A stretch of DNA of 64,000 nucleotides from Pseudoscardovia radai (GCF_002259605.1 NZ_MWWR01000004.1:134966-198965); one strand, 5' to 3'. Counted from the stretch's first letter, positions 1-11,196 are shown. The notes: generated by a model from the letters alone, not told the origin. Translations and numbers: made by a program.

Positions 1-5
1 CTGGC

Positions 6-532
6 GTGCCAGTGAGGGGCACTGTTGGAGAAGAATTGGCTTGTTTCCAACGATTGGGTCTTCAACGGTCGGCTTCGCTGGTCACTGGCGTGCCAGTGAG
101 GGGCACTGTTGGCAGAGTGGTTGTTGGGAATGCTGGGCTTTTTCTCCAACGGTCGGCTTCGCTGGTCGTTCCAGTGCCAGTGAGGGGCACTGTTGGGGAA
201 GAATTGGCTTGTTTCCAACGGCTGGGTCTCCGACGGTGGGCTTCGCTGGTCGCTGGCGTGCCAGTGAGGGGCACTGTTGGGGAAGAATTGGCTTGTTTCC
301 AACGATTGGGTCTTCAACGGTGGGCTTCGCTGGTCGTTCCAGTGCCAGTGAGAGGCACTGTTGGCAGAGTGGTTGTTGGGAATGCTGGGCTTTTTCTCGA
401 ACGGTGGGCTTCGTTGGTCGCTGGCGTGCCAGTGAGGGGCACTGTTGGGGAAGAATTGGCTTGTTTCCAACGATTGGGTCTCCGACGGTGGGCTTCGTTG
501 GTCACTGGCGTGCCAGTGAGAGGCACCGTTGG
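6..532. repeat. 84-bp tandem repeat array 1 (7 units)
   Basis: Seven copies of a unit beginning GTGCCAGTGAGGGGCACTG start at 6, 90, 174, 258, 342, 426 and 510, an exact 84-bp spacing. Each unit head can fold (CAGTGCC/GGCACTG around an AGTGAG loop) and is followed by one of two interchangeable 60-bp bodies. Type A contains TTGTTTCCAACGATTGGGT and type B contains TTGTTGGGAATGCTGGGC; the order here is A B A A B A, and the last unit is cut short. Because 84 is a multiple of three, several frames stay open on both strands, but there is no ribosome site and the same units occur between genes elsewhere. I read it as a noncoding array. The left edge is cut by the window, so more units may lie upstream. 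Confidence 0.9.
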
Positions 533-565
533 GTTCGCGGGGTGCCGGGCGGGCGAGAATCGATC

Positions 566-676
566 CGCAACCCATCACATCGTTATGAATTCTGTAACAG
601 TGTGATGGCTTGCGGACATTTTTCGACGATTTTCGGCGGGAAAATCGTGTTTTGGTCCGCAACCCATCACATTGTT
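566..676. repeat. palindromic element copy 1 (long form)
   Basis: Three arms of the 13-nt motif CCATCACATTGTT or its complement occur here. The first two arms face each other across about 10 nt. The second and third enclose GCGGACATTTTTCGACGATT and its mirror, ending in GGTCCGCAACCCATCAC. The right part therefore folds into one long hairpin. It follows directly on repeat array 1. Confidence 0.85.
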
Positions 677-722
677 GGAGATTCGGGCCCGCGCCGCGTC
701 CGCGCCCGAATCCCGCGCCCAA

Positions 723-3700
723 TCACCACATGTCGGGGTGGGGCTGCTCGTAGTCGATGACCTCGTACATGCCGTGCGTGAAGGCGAAGTTGGGGTTGCC
801 CCACGGCGCCTTGGACTGCATGAACGTCTCCGGCCATCGTTGCATGAACAGGCCGCGATCCGCGCGGAACCGCAGCTCCTTCTCGCCGCTGGTCGTCACG
901 CCGCGCGACACCGACTCGTAGTGGTACAGCGCCGCCTCCGGGTTGAACAGCACGTACTGCCCGCGTTTGCCGACCTTGAGGCAGAAGTCCACGTCGTTGT
1001 AATTGTCGGGCAGCTGCTCATCGAACCCGCCGACGGCCTCGAACACATCGCGCCGCGTCATCAGGCACGCACCGGTCACGGCGGCCATGTCGCGGTCGAG
1101 CACGGCGCTTTGCAGATTGCCGTTGTACGTGCGCGGCATGTGCTGGAACACATGCATCGGCCCGTCGATGCCGAAGGTCACGCCCACATGCTGGATGGTC
1201 TCGTCCGGGTACAGCAGGCGCGCGCCCACGACGCCCACGTCGGGGCGCTGCATGCACGGGCCGAGCAATTCCTCGATCCAGTCGCGCGTGATGGGCTGCG
1301 TGTCGTTGTTGAGCAGCAGCAGGTAGTCGCCGCGCGCGTAGGCCACGCCGAAGTTCACGATCTTCGAGAAGTTGAACCCGTGCACGTCGGTGGCGCGCGC
1401 CACGCGGATGCGCGGGTCGAGCTTCTGCACCCACTCGTAGTACTCGAAGGTCTCCTTCTCGGTGGAGTTGTTCTCCACGATCACGATTTCGTAGTTCTGG
1501 TACGACGACACGCGCAGCAGCGTCGTGATGCAGCGGTGGAGCACCGTCACGGCGTCCTTGTTCGGGATGATGATCGACACCAGCGGCCTGTTTCCCAGGT
1601 CGTACTTGATGTGGAAATACCCCTCGCCCGCGCGGCGCGACACCACCGGCTCGCCCTTCACGCCCGCGCGCTCCAGATGGCCTTTGATGGCCAGACGCCC
1701 GGCCTCGAGCGCGTAGTTCTTCTGGTTGCGGTTGGACGCGGTGGAGTTCAGATGCGAGCGCCAGTGGTACAGCACATGCGGCTCGTGGTGCACATGGCGC
1801 GCCTTCTCGCCGATGCGCCACGCCATGTTCCAGTCCTGCGAGCCGTCGAACTCGCGGCCCGGCAGCTCGAGCGTGGCGAGCACGGAGGCGCGCACGGCCA
1901 TGAAATGGCACAGGTAGTTCTGCGCGAGCAGCGAATCGGGATTCCACCCGGTTTTGAACGACGGCTCGCGGAAGCCCGGCTTGTCGGCGAACTCGCCGTC
2001 GCACACGTACTTGTCTTCGTCGCAGTAGATGAGGTCGGTGTCGGGGTGTTCGTTCACGGCCCGCGCGTAGCGGTACAGCGTGTCGGGCTCGATGAAGTCA
2101 TCGTGGTCGAGGAAGCACAGGAAGTCGCCGGACGCCGCGCGGATGCCCGCGTTCGTGTTCAGCGTGATGCCCTCGTTCTTCTCGATCGGCACGCGCTTGA
2201 TGCGCTCGTCGCGCCCGCAGTATTCGACGATGACCTTCTCGAGGCGCTCGTCGTCGGGGGAGGCGTCGACGAGAAGGAGCTCCCACTTGGCATACGATTG
2301 CGCCATGACGGAGTCCACCATGGCGCGGAAATACTCGATCGGCGTGCGGTACACGGGCACGATGACGGAGAACGTCGGCTCGGTGGCGAAATGCGCCTGG
2401 CGCTGGTAGACGAGCTCGGTGTCGCGCACCTTGTGCACGAGGCGGAACCAGGTGTCGTAGTCGTCATCGGTGTAGGCGGGCTGCGTGCGCTTGTTCCAGG
2501 CCTTCACGATTTTGTCGAGCGTTTCCTCGTCGAACGCCTCGAAACCGTTGTTGGCCGGCTGCTGCGGGAAATGCGCCCAGATGATGGCCGCGGATCCGGG
2601 CGCGACGCGCACGGAGAACGTGACCGTGCGGATCTTCAGCCCCGCCGCCACGGGGGACTCGGCCACGCGGTCGCCCATGCACACCCAGTCGCGCAGCGTG
2701 GCGTTGCCGTCGGGGCCGAAGTCGAAGCGGTTGCCCTCGCCGTCGAGCGCCACCACCTCGAGATGGTCGTGGGCGCCGTGCCCGTCCACAAGCGGGATCG
2801 ACACATGGCCGGTCACGATGTTGGTGGCGTTCGGCTTGTCCTCCACCACGGATTCGAGATGCACGCGGATGTCGCCGGCGGTGAAGCCGTCGTCGCAGTG
2901 GATGATGCCCTGCGCGATGGAATCGTTCGCCTCGAGATGCTGGCGCGACTGCTCGGCCACGCTGTCGGGCGTGAGCACGAAATGCGCCGAGGCAATCGTG
3001 GCGCCGTCATGCAGCGCGTCGACGGTGACGGTTTTCGCAAACGGCGTCAGCGGCGTGACGAGCACGGGGCCGGCGGACGTGCCGACGATGCGCACCGGCG
3101 TGGGCTGCCGGTCGGCCTCGTTGACGGCCGTCGCGTGGAAGGCGACGTCGTCGGGCAGGTGGTGCTCGGCGTCGCTGAACCGCGTGATGACGGCGTAGCT
3201 GTTGCGCTTGTTGGCGGCCATGTGGTCGAGGCCGATGTACTCGAAGTCATGCGGCTGCAGCTCGGGGTGGCGCGCCGCCTCCCGGGCGCGGTATTTGCGC
3301 ACGACGCGTGCCTTAAGCGTGTCGAGGCCGCGCGAGGCGTGCGTGAGCGGGAGCAGCTCGATGAGGTTCCCGTCCGTGCTTCCCGCGCCTGCCACGTTCC
3401 CCTTGTTCTCCTTCGACTTGTACTGCAGGTACTTGAAGAACATGCCCGTCAGGTAGTCCTCGAGGAAGCGCGGCACCGCCATCTGCTCGGTGACGTAGTG
3501 GCTTGTGTCGACCAGGCGGTCGTGCTTGGCCAGCACGTCGAACAGGTACGAGCAGTACTGGTCGAAGATGTCGCGGCGCATGATGAACGCGCCGTCGGCG
3601 AACATGGCGTTGCCGGCCATATACGCGTCGGCCGCCTTGAACATCTCGGGGTAGTCCACCTTGATGATGTCGAGGCACACGTCGAGGTCGAGCTCGTTGC

Positions 3701-4118
3701 GCCCGTTGCGGTACGAATACGTGTCATGCACATTGCGGCTTTCGGGCGTGGCCGACATCGTACCGGCGATCACCGGCACGCGCTGCAGGATCTGGCGCAG
3801 GTGGGAGGCGCTCGCGGCGGCCCCGTTCCCCTCGCCCTTGGCGAAGGTCAGGCCCGTGGGCACGAAGCCCACGAATTCGGGCGATCCGTAGGCCTCGGGG
3901 TTCTTCCATGCCCAGTAGCGCGCGGTCAGGTCTCCGTAGGTGGCGTAGCGATTCGAAATGGAGTCGCCTTCGTCATCGCGCAGCGGCGGCTCGGTATAGA
4001 CCGGGATGTCGCCGGCCGATGCGGCTCCCGAGACGATGGGGCGCAGCGGCCGCCCGCCGATGTCGGCGGAGACCTTCGGATCATGGATCGGGACAAGCAC
4101 TGTGAGGTTCTCGCTCAT
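723..4118 (-). CDS. DUF4422 plus tandem GT2 rhamnan-type glycosyltransferase
   Basis: A 1131-residue protein. The N-terminal 250 residues match the DUF4422 pattern (DLTARYWAWKN, then FIMRRDIFDQYC). A first GT2 domain begins near residue 580 (TFSVIVPVYR) with acidic motif LDHDDF near 670. A second begins near 848 (VSIIIPNKDA) with LLNNDTQ near 939 and a GGFDEQLPDNYNDVDFC acceptor-side motif. I chose the ATG at 4118 because GGAGAAAACCGC precedes it; the open frame runs 56 codons further upstream without support. The role is probably polymerisation or side-chain addition of a rhamnose-containing wall polysaccharide, inferred from the dTDP-rhamnose genes across the divergent promoter region. No membrane segment is evident, so it likely acts on the cytoplasmic face. 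Sugar specificity cannot be told. Confidence 0.85.
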   Translation of the reverse strand: MSENLTVLVPIHDPKVSADIGGRPLRPIVSGAASAGDIPVYTEPPLRDDEGDSISNRYATYGDLTARYWAWKNPEAYGSPEFVGFVPTGLTFAKGEGNGAAASASHLRQILQRVPVIAGTMSATPESRNVHDTYSYRNGRNELDLDVCLDIIKVDYPEMFKAADAYMAGNAMFADGAFIMRRDIFDQYCSYLFDVLAKHDRLVDTSHYVTEQMAVPRFLEDYLTGMFFKYLQYKSKENKGNVAGAGSTDGNLIELLPLTHASRGLDTLKARVVRKYRAREAARHPELQPHDFEYIGLDHMAANKRNSYAVITRFSDAEHHLPDDVAFHATAVNEADRQPTPVRIVGTSAGPVLVTPLTPFAKTVTVDALHDGATIASAHFVLTPDSVAEQSRQHLEANDSIAQGIIHCDDGFTAGDIRVHLESVVEDKPNATNIVTGHVSIPLVDGHGAHDHLEVVALDGEGNRFDFGPDGNATLRDWVCMGDRVAESPVAAGLKIRTVTFSVRVAPGSAAIIWAHFPQQPANNGFEAFDEETLDKIVKAWNKRTQPAYTDDDYDTWFRLVHKVRDTELVYQRQAHFATEPTFSVIVPVYRTPIEYFRAMVDSVMAQSYAKWELLLVDASPDDERLEKVIVEYCGRDERIKRVPIEKNEGITLNTNAGIRAASGDFLCFLDHDDFIEPDTLYRYARAVNEHPDTDLIYCDEDKYVCDGEFADKPGFREPSFKTGWNPDSLLAQNYLCHFMAVRASVLATLELPGREFDGSQDWNMAWRIGEKARHVHHEPHVLYHWRSHLNSTASNRNQKNYALEAGRLAIKGHLERAGVKGEPVVSRRAGEGYFHIKYDLGNRPLVSIIIPNKDAVTVLHRCITTLLRVSSYQNYEIVIVENNSTEKETFEYYEWVQKLDPRIRVARATDVHGFNFSKIVNFGVAYARGDYLLLLNNDTQPITRDWIEELLGPCMQRPDVGVVGARLLYPDETIQHVGVTFGIDGPMHVFQHMPRTYNGNLQSAVLDRDMAAVTGACLMTRRDVFEAVGGFDEQLPDNYNDVDFCLKVGKRGQYVLFNPEAALYHYESVSRGVTTSGEKELRFRADRGLFMQRWPETFMQSKAPWGNPNFAFTHGMYEVIDYEQPHPDMW

Positions 4119-4485
4119 GCGGTTTTCTCCTTCGCACACCGCCCTTCGCACACCCCGTGCTGGCGGGTCGTCCGGTTTGCTCTCCACCGGCCGCGGTGCG
4201 CGGTGCTTCTGTTGGTTTCGATAGCACTGTAGCATTCGCGCCCGAAACCGAAGGCATACGATGACGAGGGCATGCGATGCAGACATACGATGACGATTCC
4301 GCCGCTTGTGCGTGAATATGGAGGAGTTGTGCGGATTCGGGGGCGGGGGAGGCTCCGGTGCGGCGCGGGGTTCCGGCGTTCCCTAAGCTGGAGGTGCTAT
4401 GGCGGCGCGGGTTCCTGGCTCTGCGCCACGGTCGGGCGGCGTGGTCCGTCGAGGGACCATGACCGTCGAAGGAACATGAGGTGAT
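4119..4485. promoter_or_regulatory. divergent promoter region, glycosyltransferase and GH25
   Basis: No gene is visible. On the minus strand an extended -10 (TGCTACAGT, at 4226-4234) lies about 110 nt before the glycosyltransferase start. The sequence CATACGATGACGA occurs twice (about 4255 and 4285). For the GH25 gene on the plus strand I see only its ribosome site, GAGGTGAT, and no convincing -10/-35 pair. Confidence 0.4.
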
Positions 4486-6252
4486 ATGACGCACAATCAT
4501 GAATACGATGCCGGTTCCGAGGCATCGCATAAGGGATATGCGGGAGGGCATCGTCCTTCCCGTCGTTTTCTGTCCAACCATCTTGTGCTGGGCGCCATCG
4601 CGGGCGTCAGCATCGCGGCCCTGGCCCTGACGATCGCGGTGCCGCCGCGGATCGGCGCGGGCTCCGGGAGCGCGACCACCGGGAATATCGTGGCGACCGA
4701 TCTGGCGGCCGCCGAAAACGCCGGGTATCTCGCCGCCTCCGGGGCGAACGCCTCCGACGTCGATGCCGGTGCCACGGGCGGCCATGAGCTTCCCAAATCC
4801 ATCGCCGACGGCGTTCCCGACTCCGCCACGCTGGTCTCCGAGTCCTACGCGGTGACGACGGACGGCGAGGTGCTGGATGTCGCGACGGGCGATGAGGTGA
4901 CGGATCCCGCCATCGTGGGAACCGAAGACACCCCGCCCGATCCGATGGCCCTCACGGGCGGCGTGCATTACGCGGCCATCAGCGTGGGCGATGCGCGCGA
5001 GGAAATCGCCGACGATTCCGCGGCCGGCACGGCGGATAGCGCCGTCTCCGCGGACGGCATCGTGGACGTCGACGGCACCGTCACCGCCACGGCGGCCGTC
5101 GATACGGCGACCGGCGCCGCCACCGCGCAGAACACGGCGCTGAGCAATAATGCCTACGGGGCCTATTGGGGCATCTCCGGCAACCAGCCGGCGATATTCA
5201 ACGCCAATGGCTCCGTGGCCGTCGCTAATGCCAAGGGTGTCATCGACGTGTCGGCGTACCAACGCACCATCGACTGGTCCGCGGCCAAGGCCGCCGGCGT
5301 CGAAGGCGCGATCATCCGCGTCGGTTACGGCGTCAATTACTGGGATTCGACCGCCGCCTATAACATCCAGCAGTGCAAGAAACTCGGCATCCCCTTCGGC
5401 ATCTACTGGTACTCCTACGCCGACACGGCCACGATGGCCACCGAGGAGGGGCAGAGCCTGGCCACGCGTCTGGCCCAGCTCGGGGTTTCGCCCACCGACC
5501 TGAGCTACCCGGTCTATTACGACATCGAGGCATGGAAATGGAGCGGCCACACCCAGCCCACCTCGCCTGCCGTCTATGACACCTTCGTCGGCAACTTCAT
5601 CTCGGCTATGAACGCCGCGGGGTATTCGAACGTCTCGCTGTACACGTATCTGTCCTTCGCCAACACGGTGCTCAACGACTCCTACCTGCACGGGCTCATC
5701 ACGTGGATGGCGCAGTATAGCTCCACGCTGCAGTACACGGACTGGGGCAAGAGCACGAACGGCTACGAATACAAGGGCTGGCAGTACTCGGACTCAGGGC
5801 AGATCGGTGGCATCTCCGGTAATGTCGATATGAGCGCGTTCACAGGGGTCAGCGCCACGTACCGTCTCTATAATCCGAACAGCGGAGAGCATTTCTACAC
5901 CCAGTCCGTCGCAGAGCGCGAAGCCCTCGTCCGTGCTGGATGGGCGGCGGAAGGCACCGCGTGGACGTCCCTGATGCAGGGAACCGAAGTGCACCGCCTC
6001 TATAGCCCGGAATCCGGCGACCATCATTACTCGATGGACTCCCATGAGATCTCCGTGCTCACCGGCCTCGGCTGGCAGGACGAGGGCCTCGCCTGGTATT
6101 CGGGCGGCTCGGTGCCGGTCTACCGCGCCTACAACCCCAACGCCTTCGTCGCGGCGCATGTCTACAGCACGCAATACAGCGAAATCCAAAGCCTCGCCAA
6201 GAACGACGGCTGGAGGGACGAGAACCTCGCCTGGTGGGCGCTGACCTACTGA
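4486..6252 (+). CDS. membrane-anchored GH25 muramidase with DUF5648 repeats
   Basis: 588 residues. A basic N-terminus precedes one membrane segment (about 33-52, LGAIAGVSIAALALTIAV), then an Ala/Asp/Thr-rich linker to about 245. The GH25 lysozyme domain runs from about 250 (GVIDVSAYQ) to 455, with the catalytic pair in YYDIEAW (Asp346, Glu348). Three Trp/Tyr-rich repeats of DUF5648 type fill 459-588 (LYNPNSGEHFYT, LYSPESGDHHYS, AYNPNAFVAAHVYS) and probably bind wall carbohydrate. The family cuts the MurNAc-GlcNAc bond of peptidoglycan. ATG follows GAGGTGAT. Placement at the head of the rhamnan locus suggests wall remodelling coupled to polysaccharide attachment; that link is inference. Confidence 0.9.
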   Translation: MTHNHEYDAGSEASHKGYAGGHRPSRRFLSNHLVLGAIAGVSIAALALTIAVPPRIGAGSGSATTGNIVATDLAAAENAGYLAASGANASDVDAGATGGHELPKSIADGVPDSATLVSESYAVTTDGEVLDVATGDEVTDPAIVGTEDTPPDPMALTGGVHYAAISVGDAREEIADDSAAGTADSAVSADGIVDVDGTVTATAAVDTATGAATAQNTALSNNAYGAYWGISGNQPAIFNANGSVAVANAKGVIDVSAYQRTIDWSAAKAAGVEGAIIRVGYGVNYWDSTAAYNIQQCKKLGIPFGIYWYSYADTATMATEEGQSLATRLAQLGVSPTDLSYPVYYDIEAWKWSGHTQPTSPAVYDTFVGNFISAMNAAGYSNVSLYTYLSFANTVLNDSYLHGLITWMAQYSSTLQYTDWGKSTNGYEYKGWQYSDSGQIGGISGNVDMSAFTGVSATYRLYNPNSGEHFYTQSVAEREALVRAGWAAEGTAWTSLMQGTEVHRLYSPESGDHHYSMDSHEISVLTGLGWQDEGLAWYSGGSVPVYRAYNPNAFVAAHVYSTQYSEIQSLAKNDGWRDENLAWWALTY

Positions 6253-6450
6253 CGGATCCGATGCCGGGGTTTATGCACACAAGGTTTATGCACACTATGT
6301 GCAAGAATTGCCCCGGCATAATTCGAGGCGCGTGTCTACGATTTTCGGTGCCCGGCCGCGAGTGACGGGAACCGGTGACCATCGTGAGGATGGGAATCGT
6401 GGACATACATGTGGGCGCACATGACGGAAAGACAAGAAACGGGAGGAAAC

Positions 6451-8877
6451 ATGGCTGCTGAGGCCGCTGTTCGCACAACCGGAGGTCCCCGCGCCGACGC
6501 GCGCGGAAAGGAACGTCGGGACGAAGGCCGGGATCCGCGCTCCTGGTGGTCCGGCCGCCCGGGCCTCATCGTGCGCTTCCTCCTGGCGCTCGCCGTCGCC
6601 ATCGGCATCGCCGTGGCGCTCGCGAACGGCTATGTGTGGTGGATGTCCAACGGCGTCGGTGACGGCGTCACGCTCGATGCCGACACCACGCCCCGCATCG
6701 TCGCCATCCGCATCGCCGTGCTCACGCCGCTGCCCCTGCTCGTCTGCTCGTGGTTCGCGCTCGGCTGGAGCCGCGTGAACCGCTGGCTCCACCGCTGGCG
6801 CTGGGCCCTCGGCGGCTTCGTGGTCGCGTTCTGCACGGCGCTGTCGCTGTCAGGCTCGTCGCTGAACGGCTGGCACTGGCACCTGCAGTCGGGCAGCATG
6901 CTGAACATGACCGTCCTCGGCTACCCGCGCCTGAGCCGCAATGACGAATTCGGCATCAACACGGCGTTCGCCGCGTCGCAGCAGTACAACGGATACGGAG
7001 CCACCAACGACTTGCTGGGCGGCGCCGACCCCACCGACATGTTCATCGTCAAGGACGCCCCGATGTTCGGCGTGGGCGAGATCTTCCGCCCCTTCCACTG
7101 GGGCTACCTGCTCATGGGCACCAACCACGGCCTGGGCTTCTACTGGTCCGCGCGCCTGGTGGTGCTGTTCCTCGTCGGCTATGAGTTCTTCCGTCTCCTG
7201 ACGCGCCGCGTGGAGGAGAACGGCGAGGTCACCGAACGCCGCGGGCTCGCGGTTCTCGGCACGTCGCTGATCGCCTTCTCGACCCTCGTTCAGTACTGGT
7301 TCGCCGTCAACAACATCGTCGAGATCCTCGTCGCCGTCTTCGGCTCCATCGTCTGCTTCGACCGCTATCTGAGCGCGAACAAGCCGACCATGCGCAATTC
7401 CTGGGCGCGCTTCGGCTGGGCCCTGCTCATCGCCGAATGCGCCGGCATGTTCCTGTGGTCTCTGTACCCCGCGTGGATGGTGCCGGCCGGCTATATTCTC
7501 GTCGCGCTGATCATCTGGCAGCTCGCCGCCCACTGGGGCGACGTGCATATGCGCACGGCGGACTGGCTGTTCCTCGTCCTGGCCGTCGCGATCTTCGTCG
7601 CGCTGACCCTGCTGACAATCAAGGGCTCCGCCGCCGCTATCCATGACGAGCTCAACACCTCGTATCCGGGCCAGAGGGCGGAAACCGGCGGATTCGCCGT
7701 GTCCCCGACAACCCTTCTCGGCTCGGCGGGCGCGCAGTTCCTCACGGCCCGCTTCGTCGGCGTTCCGGAGGCGGGGCATATCCCGGCGTTCGTTCCGCTC
7801 GGCTTCCTCGTGGCCGTCGCCAATATGTTCGGCAACCGCCGCGGTCACCGCACCGACCCGCTGATGGTCATCCTCATCTTCGAATGCGCCCTGTTCGCCG
7901 AGTACATGATCGTCGGCATGCCGGTGGGGCTCGCCAAGGCCACGATGCTCAGCCAGTGCCTGACGCCGCGCGTCTGCCTCGGCTTCGAGCTGGCGAACGT
8001 CATCCTCCTCATCCGCGGCATCGCCATGCGCCAGTGGGGTGCCTCGGCCACCACCTCCGTCATCGTCTCCGCAGTGCTCGCCGCGTACGGCGCTCATTTC
8101 TCCGAGCGCTTCACCTCGGAGCAGGCGGTGACCCTCGAGGGCGGCGCGGTGTATGTGGTGCCCGTCATCCTCTTCGTCGAGTACTTCGTGCTGGCCATGC
8201 TGTGCATGTACCGCGGCGCCGTATGGTCCGATTTCGAGGCCCGCATGCGCGACGCGCACGAGCGCATGGTGTCCAGCCGTCGCCGCGAGCGCATCGTATG
8301 GCGGGGCAATCGTGTCTGCCATGCCCTCTGCACGGGCGGCGTGGCCTTCGTCACGCTCGTGACGATCGTCACCGGCATGCTCGTCAACCCCGTGCAGCGC
8401 GGAACCTCCGCCCTGCACGATGACCAGGTGCTTCTCGCGTCCCAGGCCGCTGACTCCAAGGAGCCGGGCCTGTTCGTGGCCCTGGGCGACCGCTCGAGCA
8501 CGAGTAGCATGCTCGCCAACCTCCTGGCGGCCAATGGCCTGCACGTTCTGAACTCCACGCAGGTCACGCCCCACTGGAACCTGTGGAAGCGCATCGACCC
8601 GGAGGGCAGGCACGAGGACGGCTACAACCGCTACGCGTACGTCAACATCGTCACGGCCGCCGAGGTGTCGGACGATACCCGTTTCCAGCTGCCGTACGTC
8701 GATCTGCTTATCGTCAGGATGACCCCGGCCGAGCTGCATGACCTCGGCGTGACCTACGCGACGAGCGACTCCGACCTGTCGGGCATCCGCGCGGACGGCT
8801 GGGGATACAAGAAGATCTCCGAGGACGGCGCCTTCGACCTGTACCGGATCGTGCCCGTCGACGAGCTGCCGCAGTGA
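6451..8877 (+). CDS. large polytopic membrane protein, GT-C/YfhO-like topology
   Basis: 808 residues from an ATG preceded by GGGAGGAAAC; an upstream in-frame ATG at 6421 lacks such a site. A short basic N-terminal tail is followed by about 12 or more hydrophobic segments spread to residue 650, with a large extracytoplasmic loop after the second or third (NDEFGINTAFAASQQYN and following) and a soluble C-terminal domain of about 170 residues. The layout resembles GT-C lipid-linked sugar transferases and YfhO-like proteins, which add sugars to wall polymers outside the membrane. I recognise the family only by topology and setting, between a muramidase and a dolichol-phosphate-type GT2 that could make its donor. 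Confidence 0.6.
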   Translation: MAAEAAVRTTGGPRADARGKERRDEGRDPRSWWSGRPGLIVRFLLALAVAIGIAVALANGYVWWMSNGVGDGVTLDADTTPRIVAIRIAVLTPLPLLVCSWFALGWSRVNRWLHRWRWALGGFVVAFCTALSLSGSSLNGWHWHLQSGSMLNMTVLGYPRLSRNDEFGINTAFAASQQYNGYGATNDLLGGADPTDMFIVKDAPMFGVGEIFRPFHWGYLLMGTNHGLGFYWSARLVVLFLVGYEFFRLLTRRVEENGEVTERRGLAVLGTSLIAFSTLVQYWFAVNNIVEILVAVFGSIVCFDRYLSANKPTMRNSWARFGWALLIAECAGMFLWSLYPAWMVPAGYILVALIIWQLAAHWGDVHMRTADWLFLVLAVAIFVALTLLTIKGSAAAIHDELNTSYPGQRAETGGFAVSPTTLLGSAGAQFLTARFVGVPEAGHIPAFVPLGFLVAVANMFGNRRGHRTDPLMVILIFECALFAEYMIVGMPVGLAKATMLSQCLTPRVCLGFELANVILLIRGIAMRQWGASATTSVIVSAVLAAYGAHFSERFTSEQAVTLEGGAVYVVPVILFVEYFVLAMLCMYRGAVWSDFEARMRDAHERMVSSRRRERIVWRGNRVCHALCTGGVAFVTLVTIVTGMLVNPVQRGTSALHDDQVLLASQAADSKEPGLFVALGDRSSTSSMLANLLAANGLHVLNSTQVTPHWNLWKRIDPEGRHEDGYNRYAYVNIVTAAEVSDDTRFQLPYVDLLIVRMTPAELHDLGVTYATSDSDLSGIRADGWGYKKISEDGAFDLYRIVPVDELPQ

Positions 8878-9074
8878 CCGGCGCGGGCGCGGCCATCCCC
8901 TATACTGATAACGACTTATAACGATTGTGTCGCGCCGAATGTCGCGACATCGCGCAATGAGGCCGCGCCGGCCGGAAGGACCTCCTGCCGCGAGCCGGAT
9001 CGCGGGCATCGCGGAGTGCCGGCCGGGAGCGCGGCCCCCGCGATTCGCGGAACCAGCGAAAGAGACAGGAAGAC
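8878..9074 (+). promoter_or_regulatory. possible promoter before GT2
   Basis: An AT-rich island in a GC-rich gap holds TATACT (8901-8906) and TATAAC (8917-8922). Either could serve as a -10 for the downstream GT2 and rml genes. No clear -35 is seen. Confidence 0.35.
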
Positions 9075-10055
9075 ATGGGCAACAAGGCTACGGCGGCATC
9101 CACAACCGAGCAGGCGCAGAAGAAACCCGATGTGGCGATTCTCATCCCCTGCTACAACGAGGAGGTCACGATCGGCAAGGTCGTGAGCGACTTCCGCCGG
9201 GTGCTTCCCGACGCCACGGTGTATGTGTTCGACAACAACTCCACCGACCGCACGGCGCAGATCGCGCGCGAGAAAGGCGCCGTCGTGATCAAGGAGCCGC
9301 GCCAGGGCAAGGGCCATGTGGTGCGTGCCATGTTCACCCAGGTGGACGCCGACATCTACGTGATGGTGGATGGCGACGACACGTACCCGGCCGAGGCCGC
9401 CGTCGATATGGTGAGCAAGGTGGCCGAGGGCTACGACATGGTGGTCGGCGACCGCCTGAGCTCCACGTATTTCGAGGAGAACAAGCGCCCCTTCCACAAC
9501 ACCGGCAACCGCATGGTGCGCGCGTTCATCAACTGGTTCTTCCACGCCCATGTGCATGACATCATGACCGGCTACCGTGCGTTCTCGTATTCCTTCGCCA
9601 AGACCTACCCCTGCCTGTCGCGCGGCTTCGAGATCGAGACCGAGATGACGATCTACGCGCTCGACAAGGACGTGCGCATCTTCGAGATGCCGATCCAGTA
9701 CCGCGACCGCCCCGAGGGCTCCGAGTCCAAGCTCAACACCGTGGGCGACGGCATCAAGGTGCTCGGCACCATCTTCTCGATGATCCGCCAGTACAAGCCC
9801 ATGCCGTTCTTCAACGTGCTGGGTCTCATCCTTGCGCTGATCGGCGTCATCATGCTCGTGCCCGTGTTCGCCACCTATACGGAAACCGGCCTTGTGCCGC
9901 GCTTCCCGACGCTGTTCGTGGCGATGATCCTCATCCTTCTCGCCTGCCTGCTCGTTATCGCGGGCATCATCCTCGACTCGCATGCGCGGCGCGACCGCAG
10001 GGATTACATCATCCACGAGAACATGTTCGCGCACCGTCAGCACGACGGGGAGTGA
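9075..10055 (+). CDS. GT2 dolichol-phosphate-type glycosyltransferase
   Basis: 326 residues. The GT2 fold starts at ILIPCYNEEVTIG (about 24), with nucleotide/metal motif VMVDGDDTYP near residue 98 and the family motif DIMTGYRAFS. Two membrane helices close the protein (about 255-278 and 290-312). Enzymes of this type move a sugar from a nucleotide donor to polyprenyl phosphate at the inner face of the membrane. The product would feed an extracytoplasmic transferase such as the polytopic protein just upstream (inference). The ATG at 9075 has a purine-rich stretch, ACAGGAAG, in front of it. Confidence 0.85.
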   Translation: MGNKATAASTTEQAQKKPDVAILIPCYNEEVTIGKVVSDFRRVLPDATVYVFDNNSTDRTAQIAREKGAVVIKEPRQGKGHVVRAMFTQVDADIYVMVDGDDTYPAEAAVDMVSKVAEGYDMVVGDRLSSTYFEENKRPFHNTGNRMVRAFINWFFHAHVHDIMTGYRAFSYSFAKTYPCLSRGFEIETEMTIYALDKDVRIFEMPIQYRDRPEGSESKLNTVGDGIKVLGTIFSMIRQYKPMPFFNVLGLILALIGVIMLVPVFATYTETGLVPRFPTLFVAMILILLACLLVIAGIILDSHARRDRRDYIIHENMFAHRQHDGE

Positions 10056-10152
10056 CGGAGCCGCGGCGATGCGGTGACGATGGGACGGGTCCGGTGCCGG
10101 GGATGGCGCCGGGCCCGCGCCGTTTCGTGCGCGCCGTCCCGCCCTGAGATAG

Positions 10153-11196
<1,044 letters not shown>

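Noticed and set aside
6-760. Long open frames on both strands through repeat array 1 (199, 239, 70 and 70 codons)
   Set aside because: They stay open only because the 84-bp unit is a multiple of three. There is no ribosome site, the frames run into the palindromic element, and the same units occur in three other gaps and in the opposite orientation.
672-4232. A 1186-codon frame antisense to the large glycosyltransferase, and similar frames opposite other genes
   Set aside because: GC-rich third positions keep the opposite strand open. The products are His/Arg/Val-rich and show no domain, and the true gene is clear on the other strand.
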